Assembly: GCA_008694505.1 (NCBI GenBank)
Contig: VZDJ01000095.1
Location: forward strand, 230,168-294,167
Direction of reading: 5' to 3'
Source of the DNA: Cyanoderma ruficeps
Lineage: Eukaryota > Chordata > Aves > Passeriformes > Timaliidae
DNA length: 64,000 nucleotides
Below, piece after piece: positions 25,080-37,117 of this stretch; within the stretch, counting starts at the first letter, position 1, and the number at the start of each line of letters is the position of its first letter. The notes under the pieces are model-generated. The model was not told where the DNA came from and made no database searches. It was given only the letters and a program-made list of their open reading frames with translations. The position numbers and the translations under genes were made by a program.

Positions 25080-25642
25080 TGTCCTGGGTTGTAGTATAGA
25101 ATATGCAAAAGTATTCTATCACCATCTTCACAAACTGTTGAATCCAATTGTTGGAGCAGTGTTTCCCAGACCCCCTCCCCCTGGACTATCTTCTGTTAAT
25201 GGCCCATCAGATGCCTTGCTGTATGACTCATAGATAACTGCCTCCAGGAGTGATCTCCCTCTAATAGACCATCAAGGACCCCCTGTATGACTCATCATCC
25301 CATTGTGAGACGCTCCACCCAGGGGGAGGAACCAAGCATTCTCATGTGGATATAATCTGGGATTTGGGGACAGTACAGGGCGGCTTTACCCACTGCATTC
25401 CCAGAGGACTAGAGCTACCAGATCTTTCTATGGGATCACTGCTTCAGGAAGACCACCTCATCTGGACTGCTTCTAGCACCCGGCTCAGGTTGTATTCTGA
25501 CTCTGTCAGTGGTCTTTTGTATTATTTATTTATTTTATCCTACTATTCTATTATTTTATTTTATTCTACTTTTTTTTCCTTCTTATTAAATTATATTTTC
25601 TGACTTGGAGCATCTCACTTGGTTTGCTTTCAAACCACTACA
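25080..25642 (+). mobile_element. Solo LTR, TGTCCTGG variant
   Basis: 563 bp LTR starting TGTCCTGGG and ending CCACTACA, with an exact 5-base duplication ATAAT (25075-25079 and 25643-25647). Its last 55 bases match the 3' end of the minus-strand LTR at 3664-4282. The poly(A) region near 25585 is T-rich with a TTATTAAATT stretch. ERVL-like by duplication length. Confidence 0.9.
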
Positions 25643-25647
25643 ATAAT

Positions 25648-27497
25648 ACAGTGAGTAGAGGGGAAAAAACCCCCCAAAAATCAAAATAGACTGAATGTAC
25701 CTTGCAAGTTTGTGATTATTTCAGGAGAAATTAGAAAGATTTCAACTATATTGAGATTTTTAGTACACATTCCTATAAAAATGAATGCCATTGCATCCCG
25801 TGCCTTCTTATTAACTGACTTTTTTCTGCTGGTTTTAACTAAGCACATGTTAGTGAATAATAAACTTTTTGTATCCATTGCATTAGAAAAAGAAGATGAA
25901 AGATTTTTCACCTCAACAATGCACTTACGATCCTAACTCACTGCCTGTAATTTCTAAGACTCAACTTTGGATGTGGTTGTTAGGCAACCAAATGACAACC
26001 AAAATGATTTTTTTTTTAAAAATAACTGCATTTATTTATAGCCACACAGTGTCCACTGCCCCCTCCTCATAATTAGGACACAGAAGGTATAATGAGCAAG
26101 TTTATATTGGTTAGGTACAAGAATTAAAGAGTGGAAAAAGAAAAAAGAAAAATTCTGACTTCTGGCAGCTATGTTTGGAGTCAGCTCACCATCTTCAGAA
26201 TCACTGGACACATTAATTAGATGCAGTGGACCGCATCAATCTTTATTAATGTTGTCTATAAAAATCAGAGCAGCTGTATAATTACATTCATAGATCTGGT
26301 AACCACTTCTGAATACACCCACTTGCTGCCCTTTTTAAAGCCACTTCATTTTGAAAAATCATATCATTGTTTCCAAATGAAATTTCTGAAAAACCAATCT
26401 ATTATTTTCTATTAGAATTGAAAAAAAAAAAAGTTTTATCATGTCTGAAACAGATGCTCACATTTTGAAAAGGATGCCATTGATTATACAGATCGTTACC
26501 GAACAGGCATTTCCTGAATCTGCTGAAATCAGCTGGCAAACTGCTATTAAAACATGACTACATTCAGCACAACAATGCTTTTTCTTTTGTAGGAAATATC
26601 TGTTAGCTGATGAGATTATACGCAGCCAAGGTATCACCCCCATGCAAGTGAAGTCCCAAAGAAAGTTTTTCCAGACAGAACTGTGGAGCTTCCCACAAAC
26701 CCTTCTTGCCCACAATACAAGAAACCCAGAAGTAAGCATGAAAATACTGTAATTAGCAGGTTTAGAACACAAAATATGGAGTACTATAGGAAAAAGGGTA
26801 CACTAAGCAGATTTTGCTACTACTTCTGTGATTGACTGCAGGATTTTCACATCTTTGGAGAGATTAGGAAGATTAACATTTTCAAAATTTTAAGTTGAAT
26901 TGAGAATGTAAGGGCCTGAAAATATGAGTCACTATTTTGCTTATATATTAATAATTCCCACCAAGATCCCTCAGTCTGAAATATCTGTGTATATTTGCTC
27001 TACCTATATTCACTTTTGAATTATTCAAGGAATTTTTTTCACACTGTATTTGCATACAATGTATCATAGAATTGCTCCGTGTTGTGATTTCCCATTCTTT
27101 CTATATTAGAAGGCTATTTTATCTTACCTTATCTTAACATTCCACTTCCCTTTCCACAGTGTAACAGAAGTAAAATGGCTACGATTTTCTAATATTCATA
27201 CATCAGATCTAGAAACAAAACTGCCAAAAGTATATAATGTATCCTGGCAAACCAGTAAACTTGTGTTTTCATTCTGCATTGGAAATGGCGTAACATTTCA
27301 ATATGTAGCTTTCTTAAAATAGCCTATTTTCAGGTCCCGAAGTTCAGATTTGTGTTTTCACTAACTGAGACATTTTTCTCCCTTGATCCACAGATGGAAG
27401 TGATCAACTATAAAACATGTAATGATAAAAGATTAACTGGTGCCAAGGCAGCTCATGATTTTTTTTTTTTTCAATTTAATGGAAGAGGGTTCTCAAC
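25648..27497. other. Intron
   Basis: AT-rich intron. The only structured item is a plus-strand exon-like unit at 26593-26731, listed separately among the findings. No repeats were recognised. Confidence 0.45.
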
Positions 27498-27574
27498 AGC
27501 TCCATAGGAAAGAACTTTTGTTTCCACAAGCGGGGAGGCAGCATCCTCTCCTCCTGAGAGGAAAGATACTGTCT
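27498..27574 (-). CDS. Candidate coding exon, weak donor
   Basis: 77 bp exon with strong acceptor TTTTCTTTCATGTGCAG (AG at 27575-27576). The phase 0 frame reads QYLSSQEERMLPPRLWKQK. The donor CT|GTTGAG is non-standard and was chosen because it gives the phase 2 end that the exon at 24498-24645 needs. Real end uncertain. Confidence 0.38.
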
Positions 27575-28124
27575 CTGCACATGAAAGAAAAGCCAGTGGA
27601 ATTTTCTACATGTCACAGTATTCAGATTTGCATGTTGCCTTGCACTACAGTGAAGTGGCTAGCTATCTAGAAAAACAGCTCCCTGTTTGACAAAGGAAAA
27701 TTAATAACCCACCAGCTCTACATGTTTGACACTTCATTAAGAAGGTTGTGAACATATGTATTTGTCACTCCCTCTTGTTACTGTACTCTGTTGTCTGACT
27801 TTCAGTATTCCATGGAAACTGGCATTTTCTGCAACACACTAAAATAAAAACCAACCCAGCTAGAGAACATTACCAAGTATCTCTATTCTTACACCTGTTT
27901 ATGTTGCTCATCCAGCAACAGCAGCCTCTGGGAGTTCCTGCCTGCCTCAAATCCTCCCTGTGAGGGTTGCCTGCTGCTGCTAAGAAAGTACCTCACAAGA
28001 CTTTAACCTCTGACGATAGATGTCAGTGCTTTCAAAACCAGTGCTATGCACTTTTCAAAAGGCCTGCCCTTCCCATGCATTTGAGACACCTGACTGGGAC
28101 TCTAGACAGATAGTGGCTGTTTCT

Positions 28125-28290
28125 ACTCCCAGCCCTCTGCTGACTTCTGGCCAGTCACTTCATCTCTGTGTTTCTAACATTTTATTTTTCATAATTCAGT
28201 ATTTGTAATTCCAAAGAGATGTGTCCAAAGAACTCTGTGAGCTAGCTACTACACTGTTGTCCCTCAGTTTCCCTCAGAAGAGGGAAAGAT
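28125..28290. repeat. Possible MIR-like SINE remnant
   Basis: Contains GGCCAGTCACTTCATCTCTG and, further on, CCTCAGTTTCCCTC, both like the conserved MIR core and tail. Heavily decayed and by eye only. Confidence 0.3.
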
Positions 28291-28564
28291 GACAGCCAGG
28301 CTACAGCTTCTCACATAAAGATGAGTGAAATGCAAGCAAGTGGTTGTGTAGGTTTTTGGCAAACTAAAACCTATCAAACTCATTTTCTTCGCTACAGATC
28401 TCTTAGAGAATGGCAAAATGATTCTTTTCCCAAGCTATGCTAGTAGAAAATTTCAGGGTGGTCAACATCACTGCAGTACAACACTTCTTGTGACCCATCA
28501 CTAGGGTTACACTGCTGAAAAAAAACCCCAGCAGAGAAAGCAAGTCCTTCGCACCCCCACTTAC

Positions 28565-28646
28565 TCCTATTATCTGACACACTGGAGACAAGTGCCAAAA
28601 CTGGAAGTGTAAGCTGTTACAACATGATGAAACACTCTCCCTCAAG
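28565..28646 (-). CDS. Candidate coding exon
   Basis: 82 bp exon with strong acceptor CGAATTTTTTCCAG (AG at 28647-28648) and donor GGA|GTAAGT. Phase 2 to 0 encodes LRESVSSCCNSLHFQFWHL and continues SPVCQIIG. It joins in phase to 27498-27574. It is the right-hand end of the continuous 15-exon chain; no upstream exon ending in phase 2 was found close by. Confidence 0.52.
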
Positions 28647-29430
28647 CTGGAAAAAATTCGTACCATATCAAAAAAAACCAGCTTAAATTCCCTATTGCAC
28701 AAGCCTCTAAATAGCAGTCAGATTTTCAGGTTTTTTTTTTTTTTCAATATGCTGACTCCCTTCCAAAATGCCAGAAAAACTCTGTCAAGTTCAGTTTTTG
28801 GTGGAAAAACTATACATGCCTTCAAAAGTACAACCAACTTAAAAGAAAAGCCCACCCTACAGAGACACTCCTTCTTTCTCTCAGGAATCAGGTCAGGAAT
28901 TGGTCAAGCTCATGGAACAGCACCATTTTCTGTATGTTTTCCCTCAGTTACATGACCAAAACCTTTATTGTTCCCTTTAGTCATCCAAATTACTAAGCTA
29001 AAAGCAAGTGACTGTCCATGACAGGTTATAATGGCACCAAGGACTGAAACACTAATTTCACTGCATTACTAAATTTATGTAAACACTCAAGTCTTAGTAA
29101 GTAATGGCCAGATGGAAAATTTTGTAGAACCCATTTATTGAGAAATGTAGTGCCAAAATTGACACAGAGTGGTAATATTAAGTCATTTGCTTAAATCATT
29201 TCTCACAAATGCCTTCCCATGTATTTGAACAAAACTCAGCTCCTTCCCCTTAATGAAAGTTACATTGCTGTATTCTGCATCTAGTAAAGGAAAACAAGTC
29301 TTTGCAAAGCATCCAAGGGATATGGACACTGTGTACTAATGCTGACAGTTTCTTTGCAACCAAAAAAAGAATTCAGATTAACTGTGACCAATAATTGCAG
29401 TACAGAAGCTAGAGAATGCAGCTTTCTCAC

Positions 29431-29485
29431 AAAATGCATACAGATCATGTTCTGTGCAGGTTTGTTTTCGAAAGACAGCAACTTT
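29431..29485 (-). CDS. Possible exon, frame ambiguous
   Basis: 55 bp open unit with a strong acceptor (TGCTTCTTTTTCACAATGCAG) and donor TTTT|GTGAGA. Two frames are open (phase 0 to 1, or 2 to 0), and neither joins directly to the next exon at 28565-28646. Kept as a possibility only. Confidence 0.28.
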
Positions 29486-30378
29486 CTGCATTGTGAAAAA
29501 GAAGCAGTGCTGTAATAGGTAAAGCCCTATTCTAGATAAAAGCAAAATCAGATCATGTTGCCCTTAAGCTATTGTACTGAGAGAGTGAAACTGCTGATTT
29601 TTAATCAATATATTCCAGCCTGCCCTGTTCCAGATCATGGCACTACCAAGCCACCTGCTAGTTCACTGGTGTGAAATCCAGGGTGTTTTTCTGTCTATAC
29701 AGCCCCACTAGTAATAAAAGAACTACCAATTTTCTTTTTTTTCATTAAGGAATTTCAAAGACAGTCTGAAATATGCTTATCATCTGCAAATGTTTTTGTA
29801 CAATTTAATACCATGAACTGTGGTATTATATTCAAATAACAACACATTAAATTTCATTAGGCATGAGGGAAAATAAAACTGAAGGATAAATTTCAATGTA
29901 TAAACAGGATAATAGATAAGATTTTGCTTCATCATACTGAATAATTACATCCTGATACGGTGCCCACATATTCATTATGAAGAGATTACAGTGTACAGCA
30001 TGCTAACTTTCTCAGACAATGGCTAGATGACTGACAAATGAGAAGTCTTACAGATTTGCTTACTAGCTCTGCCTTGCACATTCCTGGAAATCTGTTGAAC
30101 TGCAGTTCCTTACTGTATTACCTTCACTAACCAGGACAGTAAATAGAAAAGCTGCTCATTACACTTGCATTGTGCAAGTGTTCACATGGCACTGTCTGCA
30201 CTCCTTACACTCCGCAGCCTGCAGTGGGTTCCCCTCCAGGCCTGCTCCTCAGCCTGGTGTAAGGACTGAAGAAGACTGTCATCATCGTTTGCACCATAAG
30301 GAACCACAGGGTTGTTCCCATGCTCCTGCTGCTGGGAGGCTGGATCATCTGTGCAGCTTAAAAAGAATTTACACTTAC

Positions 30379-30427
30379 CAGATCTCTCTCTTCTGCTATG
30401 TTTTTGCTTTGGAAATATGCTTCACTT
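30379..30427 (-). CDS. Candidate coding exon
   Basis: 49 bp exon with a strong donor CTG|GTAAGTG. The acceptor GCCAG (30428-30429) has a poor pyrimidine tract. Phase 2 to 0 reads SEAYFQSKNIAEERDL. It fits the phase of 32153-32342 upstream, giving EEMQS-K-SEAYFQ across the junction. Confidence 0.42.
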
Positions 30428-31252
30428 CTGGCATTGTCTAAACTACTTTATTCTGGTCTAAAAGAAGCATTCTCAATACTCAACAATCTACCTTATTAAT
30501 AAAAAAATCCCCAAAAAACTAAAGAGCACCAGGCGCCTAATCCACACACCATAAAAGGGAAGGATTCAGTTCCTGACCACAAGAGCCACATTCTCAGTCC
30601 TGCAGCAAATGCCACTGTTGGCAGCATTTGCTTGCCTGGCAAGGTCCACAGAGAATATGAAATAAAATTTCAAAACACAAAACTTTATCACAAGAGTTTT
30701 TCTGCTGAACTTTTTTCTTTCTCTGTGACACCACATATCCACTCCCTCATATTTCTGCCCAACTGTCAGGTGATTGCCATGGAAATACCATTCACAATAT
30801 TCAAATGAAACATAAAGAATTTATAACCTGCCCATGGATATTGCTTTAGAATATCCTTCAAACAAAACTAGTGGAATAAGATTCTCAAATAAAGGTGACA
30901 TAACCTTTATGTTTTCTTCTTGTTAAAGTGAAACTTGAAAGACTAAATAAACCAAATAAAGCTAAACAAAATCCTCTTTTGGGATTTTCTGTAGCAGAGG
31001 TGAAGACAAATCTCACACTTATGATTAATTCCTTAGCAGATCTTAGAGAGTTTTCTTGTCCAAGGCCTGTACTGAGAGGGAGCAAGCAGAGGTGTTCTGT
31101 TTCCCAGTTGTTTCATTTCCAAAGGGAAGATGGAAACCTCTATTTCAGACCAGTACTATTTAATCTGGCCTCTCTCTTCTTGATCACAAGGAATTTCTCC
31201 ATCAGAGAGGCCCACAAAGCATTTTCCTTGCCTTCTATTGGTACTCAAGGAC

Positions 31253-31900
31253 TGTCCTAGAATGACTTTATGATGCTTGTATCCCCAGTTGCCTGTTCTG
31301 TTTATGTTGGATATTGTGTTCTGTAGCTTTAAGACTGGTTCTGAGAACGAAGAGGGGATAAAGAGAAGCGCCGTTTGGTTTCAGAAATTGCACTCACTCT
31401 TCCACATTTTCCTTCTGGACTGTGTTGTCTGCAGCATGGACAGACAGCGGGACAGGTATCTCCCTTGCTTTTGTTGGTTTTTAGCTAGCTGAGGCAGGAA
31501 GTTCCCTGGACTGGTTTTTCCTTTTTCTTGGAACTGTTTAAACCTGTTCTGGACTGAAAAACCCACAAAACACCCAAATCTCATGCCTGCGGCCAACTGG
31601 GGCCCAGGACGGCATTTTCCAGTGCCGGAGGGACTGACAAGAGACTGAGTGATCTGAGCTACAACCCACAGCAAGGACTTTCTCAACTTTACCATCTCTC
31701 TTCAGAATGGCAAGAGGTTTTATTGTTTAATATTATCCATTTTTTATACTTGTGAACACTTTGTTGAATAAATAGGTTTTTTCCACTTTTCTCTAAGGAA
31801 ATTTTGTTCTGGATGAGTTGGGGGAGAGACCACTTGAACTTGCTATTCTAGAGGAACTGCATTTGCAGGTTTTCTCCCTAATTTGCCCTAAACCAGGACA
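31253..31900 (+). mobile_element. Solo LTR, 4-base duplication
   Basis: 648 bp LTR starting TGTCCTAG and ending CCAGGACA. Flanked by an exact 4-base duplication GGAC (31249-31252 and 31901-31904), typical of ERV1-like insertion. A plus-strand AATAAA lies near 31767. The related start at 25080 (TGTCCTGG) may be coincidental. ORFs inside are not genes. Confidence 0.82.
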
Positions 31901-32152
31901 GGACTTTTTAACTGACTGCTAAACAATAGCAACATAAGCATTCCTGAAAACTACATGGACAACCTGGGGTCAAAAGGAAGTCTATAACTCAAAACAGAAA
32001 CAAACAAAGAAGATCAGAACTCTTAATTCATATTACAGAAACGTCAAACACAAGAGCATCAGGCCACTGTCAGCTGAAAATATCACTCTATCTTGGCTAA
32101 TCTAGCTATTTGTCTGAAAAATATTTAAACCACAAGTGCAGCCTTATGCTAC

Positions 32153-32342
32153 TTGCTTTGCATCTCTTCAGTGATAGACAGTAAAGTGATTTTTTCATAA
32201 GAAAATCTGGAAGACACACAAAAGAAGTCTAGCTGTCTGAAGATAGAAGATTTAGCTATGGATCCTGTAAGAGATTCTCCTCTAATAGAGATTTTTAAAT
32301 TCAGAAGATTGTCTCCCTTAGTGAATTCTTTATGTGACAAAC
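32153..32342 (-). CDS. Candidate coding exon
   Basis: 190 bp exon, the longest good candidate right of 28.6 kb. Excellent acceptor GTATTTTTGTCTTGTTCAG (AG at 32343-32344); donor CAA|GTAGCA is modest. The phase 1 to 2 frame runs 62 codons, including LKISIRGESLTGSIAKSS and FSYEKITLLSITEEM. Other frames hit stops early. It joins in phase to 30379-30427. Product unknown. Confidence 0.58.
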
Positions 32343-33014
32343 CTGAACAAGACAAAAATACTCCTGTTTTAAGGCAAAGCAAAAGTCAATATTTCACCCA
32401 TCTAAAACACAGAAGATAAGTGACATTTTCTTTCCCTTTGATAGAATCTGAACTCAAACTGTCAGGCACTGTTCTGACACTAGACACGAATGACAGGTCT
32501 GGTACTGGGCTTTTTACAGGCAGCTTAATATCAGGCAACTCTCTACATCTAGCCATAGCAAGATCACTTCAAAACACCTGCTAAAATCAATGAAAGATTA
32601 TAAAAATAACTGGTATTATACCTGGATCTCTTAGCACATACACTGAAGGTTGAAGCTCTGTTTGGTTCAGTTTAGAACAACCTCCAGTACATTTTAAAGT
32701 TCACTGAAAGGAAAAAAAATATTAAAAACAACACAGATTTTAAAAAATGTTTTCTTTGCAAGGACAGACTGATCTTAAACTGTCTAACGCCTTTTTATGG
32801 CTGATTTGAATGCAGTGTGGAGGGTGTTTTTTCTACTGAAGAATGCAATGGGAGTACTTTGCTTTATATACAATAAAGTCTATGCACTCGTAAATTTCTC
32901 AAAGCCAGAAATAGCTGCTTTGCTTTGCAATAAAGCTAGAAAGAGGAAGGCTAATATTCTAATGAAGAACATATTGAATATCTATTAATGATCAAAATAA
33001 AACAAGTCCTTTAC

Positions 33015-33047
33015 CACCTTGAAAAAACTGTAAGATTTGTTCATAAC
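33015..33047 (-). CDS. Possible short exon
   Basis: 33 bp unit with donor GTG|GTAAAG and acceptor AAAGTCAG. Phase 1 to 1 reads YEQILQFFQG and joins in phase to 32153-32342. The acceptor tract is weak, and other acceptors and frames remain open. Confidence 0.3.
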
Positions 33048-34094
33048 CTGACTTTATGGATTATTCCTTTCCATTAGGTAAAAAACCCAAGAACAACAAA
33101 CCACTACACAAGTGAATTTCTAACTGTAATGGCGGCTGACTGTAACTATATTTCTTGTTATCATTTATCAATCATGCCAGTTTTAAAAGACATCTTACTG
33201 TAATTTCACAGAACCTCTCAACTCCTTTACAGTATTGTTGAAATGATTGAAATATGAATACAAAAGAGATCTTTTAATGTGTTGCGCTGGTCTCCAGCTG
33301 TAACTATAAAGCTAAAAAAGTGTTAGGCATCAAACAAAAGTCCACATGCAACTAAGCTTCCTTTTAACAACACAACGGTAAGGACAGCTGCCCTGGAGGT
33401 AAAGAATGACCCACTTAAAGCATTCTCCACTTTATATCTTAGAAGGCATTACTCCAGTCCAACAGCAGGGCAGTCAGTTTTAAAACTTGAAATTGCTTTA
33501 CTGTTTGCTCAGCAGAAAAGTGAGATGAAAGGGATCAGAGACCTGAGCAGTGACTGGGACCAAAATCAGTTATTTTTCAGTAGCTTAGGAAGAGAGCAAT
33601 GTCCTACTGCTTTACATTATCATTGCAATTTACAGTAGTTGTGCCCTTTTTTGTCTTTCAGTGACATTTCCATGACCACTGCATTTGAAGGGGCTTTGCT
33701 CAGTGATGTTCAGCAGCACCATTTGAACTCTCTGACTGAAACAGTATGTTATTGTCATCAGCTGTCAAGCAACTTCACACCTTTTCTGGAAACTTACACT
33801 TTTGATGGAGGCTGTTAGCAGATTGGTGTGTATGCGTGGAAGCTGAAGCTTTGTATTTCAAAGGGTTACGAACTAGAGCATGACAGCAGGCCTTTAGGTG
33901 ACTGCACAAGGCCTGGCAGAAAACGCCCACCTCCAGCCAGGATCACTTCCACCTGCAAGTTTGGAAGCACTGTAATTGACATTGCAGGACAAACTGCAGC
34001 CCAGTCAAAGGGTGAATGCGGGCGAGCCTACATTTAGGCATGCATCACTGCCTGAGCCAGGATCTGATCACAGGCCCCCTGCACCGCCATCACA
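33048..34094. other. Intron, missing exon suspected
   Basis: A phase 0 to 1 exon would be needed somewhere between 33.05 and 36.57 kb to join 36573-36619 to 33015-33047. Units near 33.78 kb have a fair donor (AAAAGT|GTAAGT) but ambiguous frames. Otherwise unremarkable. Confidence 0.3.
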
Positions 34095-34098
34095 CCAC

Positions 34099-34757
34099 TG
34101 TTGTAAACAAACACTGTATATTAATCTGGGCATGAGAAATTAGATTTACAGGTAGCAGGAAACGCTGACAGAGTCACCGGAGAAAAGGAAAGTGAGGAAT
34201 GCCAACCCCATCTGCAAGTGAAAAGCAAGATCACGACTGGCTCCGGTGCCAAGGCTAGCTGAGCCATAAGTTTTGGACAAACAGAACCATCAGCTTAAAA
34301 GCTAGCTGAGCCATAAACCCCAGACAGCCAAGCCATCACCCCCGTGGAGCCCCGGTTCCTCAAATAAACATCAGGCCGACCCCACTCTGCAATTGAAAAC
34401 TGTTTTAAATTTAATCCCCGGACCCCATTCATATTCTGCTCAGAAAAAAATTAAAACTCAAAAGAAAGATTCATGAATGTTATAATCCTGCCATCCCCAA
34501 AGAAAAACCTTGCCTGGAGGAGAATAAAAAGTAGATGGAGCGAATGACAGAGAGACACGGCGCAGGCCGGTCTAGTGTTTGCTACCCAAATTCGATCGAA
34601 TTTTATCTTTGTTGTGGCTTAGATTTTTTGGCTGTTTCATTGCAATTTGTCTGTTTGTTTGTTGTATTTTTGTTTCTTTTCTGTATTTCAATTTGCATTA
34701 ACTAGAAAATAAATTTTGCCTTTTTTAATTCCGATTTGGCTCACCATATTTACAACA
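34099..34757 (+). mobile_element. Solo LTR, TGTTGTAAA family
   Basis: 659 bp LTR with 9-base inverted ends TGTTGTAAA / TTTACAACA and a 4-base duplication CCAC (34095-34098 and 34758-34761). AATAAA near 34709 gives plus orientation. It has an internal near-duplicate around GCTAGCTGAGCCATAA (34255 and 34302). A perfect splice donor CACAG|GTAAGAA lies 23 bases downstream of its end. Confidence 0.85.
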
Positions 34758-34909
34758 CCACCCAGCAGTTCTCCAGCACAGGTAAGAACAGAACAATGGC
34801 AGATCCAGGGGGAAAAGAGTCAATTGCTCTGAGCCAGTATGTCTTTAAGAAGTCAGGACTTGCTTTGTGGCTAACCTTGTTATAAAAAGGTAAAATCTGT
34901 GTTTAAAGT

Positions 34910-34975
34910 CTCCTCTGGCTGGGAGGAGGGAAGGAAGGGAAAGAGGAAGGGAGAAAGGGAAGAAGAAAGGGAGCT
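34910..34975 (+). repeat. Purine-rich low-complexity tract
   Basis: GGGAGGAGGGAAGGAAGGGA-type tract, nearly all purines, ending next to an ambiguous base at 34977. Confidence 0.8.
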
Positions 34976-35357
34976 GNTGGTCCAACATGGCCAGCCAGAG
35001 CATGGCCTCACCTTCAAAATAATCTGGGATCTGCTGCCTGTGATCAAGAACTGTTTGGGTGAAAGGACCCTATTTTGCCTCTGTTGTGCCAGCATTTACA
35101 GAATCCTTAAGCAAATTTGAAGAAGAGTTTCATATAAATTAGCACAGACAAGCCTGAGATGAGTGACTTTCCTCGCACAGCTGAGGAGAGAACCAGATCC
35201 TGCACAAAAATTCAGCAGTGTTTTTGCTTTGTTGAGATAATGTTTTCCTAGTGCTAAACAAAACTCAAAATCAGATTTTTACAGTATCCAAACAGAGCCC
35301 CTAAGAATGAAAGAGATGCTTCTTTACAGAGTGAAAGGTGCTTCCTTAGCAGAGTTT

Positions 35358-35892
35358 TGTGGTGGGTTAATGCTTCCCTCCCCACACACCCCTCAGAGGG
35401 GCTGGAAGTGATCAGGACATGCTGGCTGCTCTCTGCGCTGCTCCTGTGCTCTTCCTCCAGGCTGAAACATGCATCAGGAAAACTGTCCTGGACTGGCACG
35501 AGACCTGCTCCTGGGGCTGTTTTGTGCTCTTCCCCCTCCTGTCCCTCACTCTTCTGCTCCTTCAGCAATTCCACCTTTGGTTCCACACTAGGCAGTGTAT
35601 GGCTGGAGGCTGGGTTGGTCATGACCAGCTCCAGATGGCTACAGAGTCACCATGGAGCTTGGAGCCGGTAAAAGCTGTCTGGCAGTGGGCTCAACCAGCC
35701 CTGAGCATCCGCCGGCAGAGACACGGACACAGATCAGCCTCCAGCAGAGATCCTGAAGCTGAGCCCAGACAGTCACAGATTTATTTGGATATTACAAAAG
35801 ATGTGATCAAGGAGGAGAGGGAAGGAAGAAAATAAAGCTGACTGTTCCAAGACTTGTTTGGATGTTGGCATAGCTGTGTCTGCTAAACCACA
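35358..35892 (+). mobile_element. Probable LTR, TGTGGT ends
   Basis: About 535 bp with ends TGTGGTGGG and AAACCACA and a plus-strand AATAAA near 35831. No target duplication was found at these borders (AGTTT against CAGCT), so ends may be misplaced or the copy rearranged. ORFs up to 138 codons inside are spurious. Confidence 0.5.
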
Positions 35893-36572
35893 CAGCTCTG
35901 TGCCCAGCTTAAATCCCAGCAGGACTGGAAGCACCAGCATTCCCAATCTACTCATTCCCTGGCCTTAACTGTTGTGGGCACTGATTCATGGCTTTCCTCT
36001 CTGCCAGGGCTTGCAGGGAGAGGATAGCTGGCAGCCCCCTCACACTACTGTGCAGCACCTGCCCCAGACCCTTCTCCCATTCCCTCTCTGCTGGTCCCTG
36101 GAAATCTCCTTGCTCTTTTCATCTCAGCAAGATGGAGGAAATCACATTACCCTTGCATAAGGAGAAAAGGGTGACACGTCTCCAAGACTTGGGGATATAA
36201 ATGATTTTCCTTCCATTGGGGGTAACTTCATAACACACTAAGTTCCAGCCATATTCAGCAAAACAGACAACTACAAAGTTATGTAGTCAAAAGTTGTAGT
36301 CAAAGAAGAGACACTGGGCAAATGCACCTCTGTTGGATTTGGCATAAATGATGCCAGTGTGAGCAGACAGGTACACAGGAGCTGCCCATCTGCAGAAGTA
36401 GAACTGGCTGAAAGGCAGCTGCTTTGCCTGACCAGTACCCATAGACTTGTGATGCCTGTGCTGCCTGAATGAGGACTTCACAGGAACCTGGAAATTTTAC
36501 TTTCGACCTCGTTCATTGACATCGAGGGAATTGGAGTTTCCTGTTCAGGATTCACATTGCAACAGGCCTCAC

Positions 36573-36619
36573 CTCCTCAGCCAAAGATGCATTAACACTG
36601 GTTTTATTCACAAAAAGAC
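36573..36619 (-). CDS. Candidate short coding exon
   Basis: 47 bp exon with strong donor GAG|GTGAGG and acceptor TTAATACCACACAG (AG at 36620-36621). Phase 1 to 0 is the only open frame and reads LFVNKTSVNASLAEE. It joins in phase to 47294-47327. Confidence 0.43.
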
Positions 36620-37117
36620 CTGTGTGGTATTAAGGCAAGATGCTTGCAATAGAAGCAAAAGGAACACCTAGACTGGACCCAATAGTAAGAATAAACAGCA
36701 ATAGTGAGTTTGGTTTGACGTAAAGAACTCTTCATTCAAATCAAATCAAATTTTCAGCTACGCGCAGCAATGTTTAATATAAATAAAATATGGTTAAATC
36801 TCAAAGAAAAGGCAGTTGAAGAGAAGGTGATTGCAGTGTCCTTGGTTTTATTAGCTCAGCCATGTAGAACAGTCCTGTTTCCAAAAACCCACATGGCTCT
36901 GATGCAACCATTTAAGTTCAGACTGTTGAACAGTCTAAAGGATGTGTTCATGTAGTTCATTAAAACTTCATATATCATTAGAATCTCAATAAACCACACT
37001 CCAAACACCACAATATTCAATGCTATTACCTAGCAGTGCATATCTTTTCTCAGATGTTTTTCTTTTGACGATACTCTACTGTTTATTACATTTATGATGC
37101 AGGTGTGAAGAATAAAT

